DNA from: Planctomycetota bacterium
Lineage (GTDB): Bacteria; Planctomycetota; Planctomycetia; Pirellulales; S012-138
Direction of reading: 5' to 3'
DNA length: 16,259 nucleotides
NCBI GenBank assembly: GCA_026982835.1
Contig: JALSGI010000484.1
Location: forward strand, 1-16,259
Each line of letters starts with the position of its first letter. Within the stretch, counting starts at the first letter, position 1. The notes under the pieces were generated by a model that saw only the letters and a list, made by a program, of their open reading frames with translations, was not told the origin of the DNA and did not search any database. A program made the position numbers and the translations under genes. Below, one piece after another: positions 6,490 to 13,138 of the stretch.

Positions 6490-8124
6490 ATGAACAATCT
6501 GCCCCTGTCTAGCAGAAAGACCGACCTGACCGGCCGGCAGTTGGGCAACTACCGGATTCTGCGGCGACTGGGACGGGGGGGCATGGCCGACGTGTATCTG
6601 GCCGAGCAGGTCTCCCTCCAGCGGAGCGTGGCCCTGAAGGTCCTCCGTGAGGACCTGGCATTGGATTCCACCTATGTGCGCCGCTTCGAGCTGGAAGCTC
6701 GGGCAGCCGCCGCGCTGGAGCATGAGAACATCGTCCGCATCTACGAGGTGGGCTACGACCAGGGGCTGTACTACATCGCCCAGGAGTACATCCAGGGGTG
6801 CAATTTGCGGGAGTACATGGTCCGCTTCGGCCCGCCCCCGCTGGAAATGGCCGTGAGCATCCTGCGACAAGTGGCCTTGGCCTTGCATCGTGCGGCGCTG
6901 AAGGGGATCGTCCATCGGGACATCAAGCCGGAGAACATCCTCATTACCAAGGAGGGGCGGGTCAAGGTGGCCGATTTCGGCCTGGCGCGCTTTGCCGAGG
7001 CGGGGGCTTCGCTGAATCTGACCCAAACCGGCACCACGCTGGGCACCCCCCTGTACATGAGCCCCGAGCAGATCGAAGGGCGCAAGGTCGATCACCGCAG
7101 CGACATCTATTCCCTGGGGGTGACGGCCTATCACATGCTGGCCGGGGTGCCGCCGTTTCGGGGGGACAACGCGCTGAGCGTGGCCGTGCAGCACGTGAAG
7201 GCCCAGCCGGAACGGCTGGAAAACCTGCTGCCGGATCTGCCTCCGGCCTTGTGCCGGATCGTGCATCGCATGCTGGAGAAGGACCCGACGCAGCGGTACG
7301 CCTCGGCGGCCGAGCTGCTTCAGGACCTGTACCGCATCCGCTTGCCCGGCCAGGACACCGAACAAGTCCAGGAAGAAACCCTCCCTCTGCCCGAGGTGCA
7401 GATGATTCCGGCCGTGCCCGACTCGATCACGCAGCAGTTGGGCACGTTGATGCGGACCCAATCGCTTCAGCTGCAGCAGCGTCCCTGGCGGAGATGGATT
7501 TGGGCAGGACTGGCGGTAATGGGGGTGGTGCTTTTGGGCGGGATGGTCGCTTACCGGAGCTGGCCCAGAAGCTGGGTACAGGTGTCCCGGTCGGCGGCCA
7601 CGGGGGTGCCTCGTCTCCCCTCGGCCGAGGCGCAGCTGCTGCGGGCCATGCAATTGGCCGATTCGGCCCCGCACTGGCAAGCCGTGCTGCAATACTACCC
7701 GGACCACCAGCTCTACGTGCTCAAGGCCAAGAAGGAACTGGCGTTGCTTTACCTGCGCAACCAGCAGCTGGAGGCGGCCTTGCGGCTGTTCGACGAGTTT
7801 GCCGGGGACCGCGAGGCGGCCGTCTCTTCGCGGCTGTTCGGCCTGGCCGGCCAGGGGGTGGTGTACGCCCTGCAGGGGAATTACGACACGGCGCTGTTGA
7901 AGTTTGAAAACTTTCATCAACTCTACAGCCAGCATCGTTCCTCGCGCCCCCGGGTGGATCCGCGACTGGTCCAACTGATGCAAGCCGTGTACCGGCGGTT
8001 GCGGAGCACCTACCCGCAGCGGGCCGATGCCAAGCTGGAGCGGCTGCTTTCGGAGATCCAGCCCCAGTCCTCCCAGCAAACCGAAACGCCCTTGCCCGAA
8101 CAGCAGCCTCCCGGCTCCTCGTAG
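6490..8124 (+). CDS. Transmembrane Hanks-type serine/threonine protein kinase
   Basis: This 544-residue protein phosphorylates Ser/Thr on partner proteins. The kinase domain spans about residues 21-285: Gly-rich loop 'GRGGMADVY' (28-36), catalytic Lys50 in 'VALKVL', 'HRDIKPEN' (142-149) with D144 and N149, 'DFG' (162-164), activation segment 'TTLGTPLYMSPEQ' (182-194) and 'DIYSLG' (205-210). All key residues are present, so it should be active. A Pro/Gln-rich linker leads to one membrane helix (about 336-355). The C-terminal part (about 380-544) is helical and TPR-like and should lie outside the cytoplasm, possibly as a sensor. The start at 6490 is just upstream of the kinase fold; the longer frame upstream has no domain content and there is no strong Shine-Dalgarno. 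The next gene is an ECF sigma factor 83 bases downstream, suggesting co-transcription. Confidence 0.95.
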   Translation: MNNLPLSSRKTDLTGRQLGNYRILRRLGRGGMADVYLAEQVSLQRSVALKVLREDLALDSTYVRRFELEARAAAALEHENIVRIYEVGYDQGLYYIAQEYIQGCNLREYMVRFGPPPLEMAVSILRQVALALHRAALKGIVHRDIKPENILITKEGRVKVADFGLARFAEAGASLNLTQTGTTLGTPLYMSPEQIEGRKVDHRSDIYSLGVTAYHMLAGVPPFRGDNALSVAVQHVKAQPERLENLLPDLPPALCRIVHRMLEKDPTQRYASAAELLQDLYRIRLPGQDTEQVQEETLPLPEVQMIPAVPDSITQQLGTLMRTQSLQLQQRPWRRWIWAGLAVMGVVLLGGMVAYRSWPRSWVQVSRSAATGVPRLPSAEAQLLRAMQLADSAPHWQAVLQYYPDHQLYVLKAKKELALLYLRNQQLEAALRLFDEFAGDREAAVSSRLFGLAGQGVVYALQGNYDTALLKFENFHQLYSQHRSSRPRVDPRLVQLMQAVYRRLRSTYPQRADAKLERLLSEIQPQSSQQTETPLPEQQPPGSS

Positions 8125-8207
8125 GGGGAGGCGGGGCGTGGCTGGAAAAAGGAACCCCGATCCCCGGCGACCCAAAGAGGGCTTCCTTGCGTAGTGATTC
8201 TGGAGCG

Positions 8208-8879
8208 ATGAATCGTCCCCCGTCCCAGCCTGCGGCCGGCCAGCCCAGCTCGGCGCAGCAGCCGAGCGACGAGGAGCTGCTGCGCCGCTATTGCCACCAG
8301 GGGGACCAGGCTGCCTTCGAGGAGCTGATCCGCCGCTACCAGCGGGAGCTGTTCGGCTACTTGTGCCGCACGATGGGCAACCCCACGGCCGCCGAGGACG
8401 TGTTTCAAGGCACGTTTTTGCAATTGCACGTCAAGTGCCGGCAATTCGATCCGGGACGCAAAGTGCGACCCTGGCTGTACCGCATTGCCACCAACCAGGC
8501 CATCGACTACCAGCGCCGCCAGCGGCGGCACCGGATGGGCAGCCTGCAGCAGTCGGTCTGGTCCGACGGGCAGGAGATGCCCCTGGGAAACCTGGCTGCC
8601 GGAAGCGACCAGTCCCCGGAACGCCTGGCTATCCAGGAGGAGAACCGCCGCCGGGTGTTGCACGCCCTGGCCCAACTGCCCGAGGCCGCTCGCCAGGTGG
8701 TGGAGCTGGTTTATTACCAGGGCTTGAAATACCGGGAGGCGGCCGAGGTGCTCGGCATACCCGTGGGCACCGTCAAGAGCCGACTCCATGCGGCCTTGCA
8801 GAAGCTGGATCGGTTGTTGCACAGATCGGCCCCCCAGCAGGGATTGGATGCGGAACCTACTACCCATGAATTCCCATGA
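8208..8879 (+). CDS. ECF-type RNA polymerase sigma factor
   Basis: This 223-residue protein has sigma region 2 at about 25-110 ('DEELLRRYCHQGDQAAFEELIRRY', then 'AAEDVFQGTFLQLH' at 61-74 and the region 2.4-like 'RPWLYRIATNQAIDYQRR') and sigma region 4 at about 150-205, with the helix-turn-helix 'KYREAAEVLGIPVGTVKSRLHAALQKL'. It directs RNA polymerase to promoters controlled by this locus. In region 2.2 the residue after 'DVFQ' is Gly68 followed by Thr69, where many ECF factors have Asp/Glu-Thr. Start choice is uncertain. The ATG at 8208 has GGAG only 2 bases before it. A TTG at 8187 in the same frame has AAAGAGGG (8174-8181) at a better 5-base spacing and would add 7 residues. Its stop overlaps the next gene by 14 bases, so translation is probably coupled. 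Confidence 0.93.
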   Translation: MNRPPSQPAAGQPSSAQQPSDEELLRRYCHQGDQAAFEELIRRYQRELFGYLCRTMGNPTAAEDVFQGTFLQLHVKCRQFDPGRKVRPWLYRIATNQAIDYQRRQRRHRMGSLQQSVWSDGQEMPLGNLAAGSDQSPERLAIQEENRRRVLHALAQLPEAARQVVELVYYQGLKYREAAEVLGIPVGTVKSRLHAALQKLDRLLHRSAPQQGLDAEPTTHEFP

Positions 8880-9822
8880 CGAACAACTCCTGATCGGCTA
8901 TCTGCTGCAGGCGCTGGAGCCGGAGCAGCAGCAACAGGTGGCCCGGCGCATCCAGGAAGACCCGCTCTGGCAACGCCAGGCCCAGCGGTGGCGGCGGTTG
9001 TTGCACCAGCTGGAGCCGGCCCGGGCCGCCCCCGACCCGCCAGACCACCTGGTCGAGCGGACCTTGCAGGCGATCCACCGCAAAACCGCCACCGCTGGGA
9101 GCCAGGAGGCGTTTTCCGGGCGAGCGAGCCGCTGGTCGGTGCTGGATGTGGTCACGGTAGCCGTGGTGCTGGCCCTGCTGGCGTTGCTGGTGTTGCCGGC
9201 CGTGGGCTACCAGCGCTTCCGTGCCCAGGTGCTGCATTGCAGCAACAATCTTCGTTACCTGGGCCAGGCCCTGTGCCAGTACCACCACACGCATAATCAC
9301 TTTCCCGAAACCCCGGCCGAAGGCCCCTTGAGACTGGCCAGTGCTTTCGTGCCCCTGCTTTACCAGAACCATCTGCTGGAAGACCCTGCCCGCTTGCTCT
9401 GCTACGCCACCCCCCAGCGGGTCAAAGCCCTCCAATTGCTCACCGTCGAACAGCTGCAGCGGCTTCCCGAGCCGCGCCGCCGCCAGCTGCTGGCCCGCAT
9501 GAGTGGAGATTACGGCTACTGCATCGGCTATCTGGGGCCCGACGGGAGCTACGTTCCCTTCCGCTGCCAAGGGGACGGTCATCTGGCCCTGATGGCCGAT
9601 GCCCCCGATCCGCAACGCAGTGGCTGCCCCGGAAAAAATCACGGTCCCTGGGGGTTCAACGTGTTGTATGCCTCGGGGGCGGTTCGTTTTGTCAACGTGG
9701 CCAATCCCACGGGCCGGGATCATCTGTTCTGCAACCGCCGGGGGCAGGTCTGTGCCGGTTGCGATGCACGCGACGCCGTGATCCTCCCAGGTTCGGCCCG
9801 CGTGCTGCTGGCCCTGGATTAG
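8866..9822 (+). CDS. Predicted membrane anti-sigma factor with a DUF1559-like C-terminus
   Basis: This 318-residue protein overlaps the sigma gene by 14 bases. Residues 1-72 are helical and resemble the cytoplasmic part of membrane anti-sigma factors ('EQLLIGYLLQALEPEQQQQVARRI'), without the zinc-binding HxxxCxxC motif. One membrane helix (about 94-113, ending 'LLVLPAV') is followed by 'HCSNNLRYLGQALCQYHHTHNHFP' (124-147), which closely matches the start of DUF1559 planctomycete pilin-like proteins. Near the end, 'WGFNVLYASGAVRFVN' (262-277) resembles their C-terminal motif. Seven cysteines lie after the membrane helix, including C289, C296 and C299. Domain order and position suggest it holds the sigma factor at the membrane and carries a pilin-like outside domain. 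The anti-sigma role is inferred from gene order and helix pattern; the DUF1559 similarity is the firmer call. Confidence 0.8.
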   Translation: MNSHDEQLLIGYLLQALEPEQQQQVARRIQEDPLWQRQAQRWRRLLHQLEPARAAPDPPDHLVERTLQAIHRKTATAGSQEAFSGRASRWSVLDVVTVAVVLALLALLVLPAVGYQRFRAQVLHCSNNLRYLGQALCQYHHTHNHFPETPAEGPLRLASAFVPLLYQNHLLEDPARLLCYATPQRVKALQLLTVEQLQRLPEPRRRQLLARMSGDYGYCIGYLGPDGSYVPFRCQGDGHLALMADAPDPQRSGCPGKNHGPWGFNVLYASGAVRFVNVANPTGRDHLFCNRRGQVCAGCDARDAVILPGSARVLLALD

Positions 9823-9831
9823 TCCGGCAAG

Positions 9832-9885
9832 AGATGCTGGGGGGCACCTTTTCGCTGGCACAGGTGGGCCGGGGTGCCGGCATCT
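9832..9885 (+). terminator. Imperfect hairpin after the sigma/anti-sigma genes
   Basis: AGATGC (9832-9837) and GGCACC (9843-9848) can pair with GCATCT (9880-9885) and GGTGCC (9873-9878), leaving an uneven internal bulge and a loop of about 24 bases. No T run follows, so it may be a structured RNA end or chance. Confidence 0.25.
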
Positions 9886-10008
9886 GTTCTGGAGGGGCTG
9901 CCCTGTTCCCTTTCCCCTGGGCTGTGGTAGATTGACCCCACTTGGGTTCTCGCCTGGCCGAAATTTGCCGGGCGGCATCTTCCGGGCTCCAACCATCGAG
10001 GTCCGCCC

Positions 10009-10839
10009 ATGCTTCGTAACATGCTCGTTGCCCTGGACGGAAGCTCTTACTGCGAACAAGCCACGGAGCTTGGGATTCGCTGGGCCCTGGCGCTGCGGAG
10101 CACGTTGACCGGCCTGGGCGTGATCGACGAGCCGGAAATCCGCGCCCCGGAGCCGGTCCCCATCGGCGGCGGGGCTTTCAAGCTGGAATTGGAAGAAACC
10201 CGGCTCAAGCAGGCCCGGCTTACCATCGAAGCGGCCGTCCAGCGGTTTGGCCAGTGTTGCCAGCAGCGGGGCGTGGCCTGCCAGGGACTGGTGGACGTGG
10301 GCCTGCCGGCCGAGCAGATTACCCGCGAGGCCCAGCGGGCCGACCTGATCCTCATCGGCCAGCAGACGCACTTTCTGCTCGACGGCGAACCGGGGCGCAC
10401 CGTCCAGGCCCTGTTGAAAGCGCCTCCGCGGCCTGTGGTCGTGGTGCCCCAAAACCCCCCCGAACACAAAACCGTGTTGGTGGCCTACGATGGGTCGTTG
10501 CAGGCTTCCCGGGCACTGTGGGCGTTTTGCCAGCTGGGCCTGCCGGAGCTGTTCGACCAGTTCCACGTGCTCACCCTGGATGACGACCCGCAGCACGGCC
10601 AGTTGGTCTCCCGCTACGCCACCGAGCTGCTCAAGCAGCACGGCGTGGAAGCCATCCCCCAGGTCCTCTCCTTGAGCCAAAGTGCCGACCAATTGATCCT
10701 GCAAGTGGTCCAAGAACGCCGGGCTGGCTTACTGGTAATGGGCTGCTACGGGCGGCCCTTGCTGGTGGAGTGGTTCCTGGGCACCACCACCTTGCACGTG
10801 ATCCAGAAAGCCACCGTCCCGCTGTTTTTGTTCCAGTAA
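10009..10839 (+). CDS. Tandem universal stress protein (two Usp domains)
   Basis: This 276-residue cytoplasmic protein holds two UspA domains, about residues 1-147 and 153-276. Each opens with the typical strand and Asp: 'NMLVALDGSS' (4-13) and 'TVLVAYDGSL' (155-164). The second domain carries a full ATP-binding motif Gx2Gx9G(T) at G245, G248, G258 and T259. The corresponding stretch of the first domain ('ILIGQQTHFLLDGEPGRTVQ') is degenerate, so only the second domain probably binds ATP. Tandem Usp proteins are linked to stress survival, but the partner and signal cannot be read from the sequence. The ATG at 10009 is close to the first strand, with GAGG about 8 bases upstream. The gene appears to be its own unit, with 186 bases before it and a terminator after it. 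Confidence 0.93.
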   Translation: MLRNMLVALDGSSYCEQATELGIRWALALRSTLTGLGVIDEPEIRAPEPVPIGGGAFKLELEETRLKQARLTIEAAVQRFGQCCQQRGVACQGLVDVGLPAEQITREAQRADLILIGQQTHFLLDGEPGRTVQALLKAPPRPVVVVPQNPPEHKTVLVAYDGSLQASRALWAFCQLGLPELFDQFHVLTLDDDPQHGQLVSRYATELLKQHGVEAIPQVLSLSQSADQLILQVVQERRAGLLVMGCYGRPLLVEWFLGTTTLHVIQKATVPLFLFQ

Positions 10840-10850
10840 GGGATAAACTA

Positions 10851-10891
10851 GCCGGGAAGGCTCCGGCTTTCCGGCGGGGTGTTTGCTTTTT
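10851..10891 (+). terminator. Rho-independent terminator candidate after the Usp gene
   Basis: A 9-bp stem (GCCGGGAAG 10851-10859 with CTTTCCGGC 10867-10875, one G-T pair) and 7-base loop lie 12 bases after the stop. A T-rich stretch (GTTTGCTTTTT, 10881-10891) follows 5 bases later. Confidence 0.5.
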
Positions 10892-11090
10892 GCCCCCGAA
10901 TTGCGAACAATGGAGGAAACCGGGCCGAGAAGGCCGGTGGAACGGGAGTCCCCCCAAAGCTCCCGGGGCCGGGCCAGAGGGCCCCCGGATCGGTGGCCTC
11001 CGCCCTCCCTGGGCGTACCCTTTTTCTTGAACAGGTTTTCCCATGCGGAAGCGGCGAGATCGTTTCAGGCTCAAGTAGCAGGAACAGCCC

Positions 11091-11684
11091 ATGTCTTCTG
11101 TGCTGGAACGACCCACTTTGGTCCTGAATCGCAACTGGCAGCCTGTTGGGGTGGCCAGCGTGGCCCGAGCCTTGATTAAGGTCTATAACGGGGCGGCCAA
11201 GATCGTCGATCCCAACGACTACCAGCTCTACACCTGGAGCGACTGGTCGGCCCTGGAGCCTGCCGACGGGGAGCCGTTCATCCAGACCCCGCAACTACGG
11301 CTGCGCGTGCCCGAGGTGGTCACCCTGGTGCACTACGACCGCGTGCCGATCAAGCGGGTCACCTTCAGCCGCCGCAACTTGTTCCGGCGGGACAATTACA
11401 CGTGCCAATACTGCGGGGAGCGCCCCGGCACCGAGGAGCTGACCATCGACCACGTGGTGCCCCGCAGCCAGGGAGGCGAGTCCACCTGGGAAAACTGCGT
11501 GGTGGCCTGCGTGCGCTGCAACGCCCGCAAGGCCAACCGTACGCCGCGGCAAGCAAGCATGAGGCTGCTGCGGCAGCCCCGCAAGCCCAAGTGGCGCCCG
11601 GCCTACGCTTCGCTGTCGGTAAAGATCGACAGCTGGAGCCGCTTCATCAGCGAAGTGTACTGGAACGTGGAACTGGAAAAGTAG
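11091..11684 (+). CDS. HNH endonuclease family protein
   Basis: This 197-residue protein carries an HNH (beta-beta-alpha metal) nuclease domain at about residues 92-150. A zinc-type knuckle is formed by C105/C108 ('CQYCG') and C140/C143 ('CVRCN'). The catalytic part is 'TIDHVVPRSQGG' (118-129; D120, H121), with N135 in 'WENC' and N144 completing the pattern. The N-terminal half ('PTLVLNRNWQPVGVASVARALIKVYNGAAKIVD') is typical of a widespread stand-alone HNH family in planctomycetes and cyanobacteria whose biological role is not known to me. No methyltransferase or specificity subunit is adjacent, so a restriction system is not supported. AGGA 8 bases before the ATG fits the start. Confidence 0.93.
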   Translation: MSSVLERPTLVLNRNWQPVGVASVARALIKVYNGAAKIVDPNDYQLYTWSDWSALEPADGEPFIQTPQLRLRVPEVVTLVHYDRVPIKRVTFSRRNLFRRDNYTCQYCGERPGTEELTIDHVVPRSQGGESTWENCVVACVRCNARKANRTPRQASMRLLRQPRKPKWRPAYASLSVKIDSWSRFISEVYWNVELEK

Positions 11685-11713
11685 CCGCTTCTCCCTGCAC
11701 GCATCTTCCTCTG

Positions 11714-11750
11714 CCCGGCCCGTACCTCTCGGCGCGAGCCGGGTTTTGCT
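11714..11750 (+). terminator. Rho-independent terminator candidate after the HNH gene
   Basis: CCCGGC (11714-11719) pairs with GCCGGG (11738-11743), followed directly by TTTTGCTT. An alternative inner stem (CTCG/CGAG, 11728-11738) shares one base with it. The site lies 30 bases after the stop codon. Confidence 0.45.
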
Positions 11751-11876
11751 TGGCCTGTTGCCCGCAGCAAGCTATGGTGGCGGTTCCACACTCCAAGCCT
11801 TGCTCCCCGGAAACCTGGAGACGCATCCTGCCGCAGCTTGCTCCTGCCCCATGCTCCCGGATCGGGAAAGGTGTGC

Positions 11877-13130
11877 ATGAACCAACCTCAGCCCAACCGC
11901 TCCTGGTTCGCCTTACTGGCCCCCGGGCTGCTGGTGGCCGCCACCGGCGTGGGCGCCGGCGACCTGCTCACCGGTGCCCTGGCCGGCTCGCACGTGGGAT
12001 TGCTGGTGCTTTGGGCCGCGTGGCTGGGGGCGGTGTGCAAGTGGGCCTTGAACGAAGGCATCGCCCGATGGCAAATGGCCACTGGCATCCCGCTTTTGGA
12101 AGGCTGGGTGCGGCACCTGGGCACGCCGCTTTATGTGTTCTTCCTGGTCTATCTGCTGGTGTGGTCGGTGGTGGTGGGCGGGGCGCTTGTGTCGGCCTGC
12201 GGCGTGGCCGGTACCGCCTTCTGGAGTGGGGGCCAGCCGGAGTGGAGCAAGCGTCTCTGGGGCGTGGGCCACTCGCTCGTGGGGCTGGCCCTGGTCTGGT
12301 GGGGCGGGTTCCGCTGGTTCGAGCGGTTGATGGCCTGCTGCGTGGGGGTGATGTTCGCCGTGGTGCTGCTGACGGCCCTGTGCATGCCGCAGGTGGACTG
12401 GGCCGCGGCGTTTGCGGGCCTGGTGCCCCAGGCGCCTCCGCCGGCAGGGCTGGGCTGGACCCTGGGCGTGCTGGGCGGGGTGGGCGGCACCGTCACCCTG
12501 CTTTCCTACGGCTACTGGATCGCCCATCACCAGCGCCGCGGCGCCGAGGGCCTGCGCACCTGCCGCCTGGACCTGGCCGCAGGTTACACCATGACCGCCT
12601 TGTTCGGCATGGCGATGGTGGTCATCGGCTCCCGGTTCCAACTGCCCGAGGGAAAAGCCCCCCTGCTGGCCCTGGAGCTGGCCCGGCTGATCGAGCAGGC
12701 CGTGGGTCCGGCCGGGCGGTGGCTGTTTCAGCTTGGGTTTTGGGCCGCCGTGTTCTCCAGCCTGCTGGGCGTGTGGCAAAGCGTCCCCTACCTGTTTGCT
12801 CACCTGGTGCTGTTGCGCCGCCACAAGCAAGGCAAGCTGGACCTGCTGGCCGTCCAGCGCCTGGAACACTCGCCCCAGTACCGCGGCTACCTGCTGTTTC
12901 TGGCCACCGTGCCGTGCGTGCTGCTGGGCTGGAAGGTGCAGGGCGTGCAGTTGCTCTATGCCGTGCTGGGGGCGCTGTTCATGCCCCTTTTGGCCGCTAC
13001 GCTGCTTTACCTGAACAACCGCCGCGGCCTGGTAGGCCACGAGCTAAAAAACCCCTGGTGGATCAACCTGCTGCTGGCCGGGGTGCTCTTGCTGTTTGCC
13101 GCCCTGGGCGTGCGCTCGCTGTTGCCTTAA
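11877..13130 (+). CDS. Nramp-like (natural-resistance-associated) membrane transporter
   Basis: This 417-residue protein is almost wholly hydrophobic, with about 10-11 membrane helices, and reads as a divergent Nramp/LeuT-fold transporter. The opening 'APGLLVAATGVGAGDLLTG' (15-33) matches the first helix of Nramp proteins, but the metal-binding DPGN motif is replaced by GAGD (26-29). The sixth-helix MPH motif is also absent ('GGTVTLLSYGYWI', 203-215). The proteins are usually annotated as divalent metal (Mn2+/Fe2+) transporters, but the changed motifs make the transported ion uncertain. The ATG at 11877 has AAAGG 5-6 bases upstream and is followed directly by the first helix, so the 13 extra upstream residues are not included. 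It converges on the phosphoglycerate kinase gene with only 8 bases between the stops. Confidence 0.85.
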   Translation: MNQPQPNRSWFALLAPGLLVAATGVGAGDLLTGALAGSHVGLLVLWAAWLGAVCKWALNEGIARWQMATGIPLLEGWVRHLGTPLYVFFLVYLLVWSVVVGGALVSACGVAGTAFWSGGQPEWSKRLWGVGHSLVGLALVWWGGFRWFERLMACCVGVMFAVVLLTALCMPQVDWAAAFAGLVPQAPPPAGLGWTLGVLGGVGGTVTLLSYGYWIAHHQRRGAEGLRTCRLDLAAGYTMTALFGMAMVVIGSRFQLPEGKAPLLALELARLIEQAVGPAGRWLFQLGFWAAVFSSLLGVWQSVPYLFAHLVLLRRHKQGKLDLLAVQRLEHSPQYRGYLLFLATVPCVLLGWKVQGVQLLYAVLGALFMPLLAATLLYLNNRRGLVGHELKNPWWINLLLAGVLLLFAALGVRSLLP

Positions 13131-13138
13131 GCGGCCCT

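Noticed and set aside
8860..10713. A 617-residue minus-strand open frame
   Set aside because: It lies antisense to the anti-sigma and Usp genes, with a Gly/Gln/His-rich composition and no recognisable domain. The same holds for the long antisense frames at 3673-4881, 4987-6327 and 6364-8175.
11091..11684. Restriction-modification or homing endonuclease system around the HNH gene
   Set aside because: There is no methyltransferase, intron or intein signature nearby, and the neighbours are a stress protein and a transporter.
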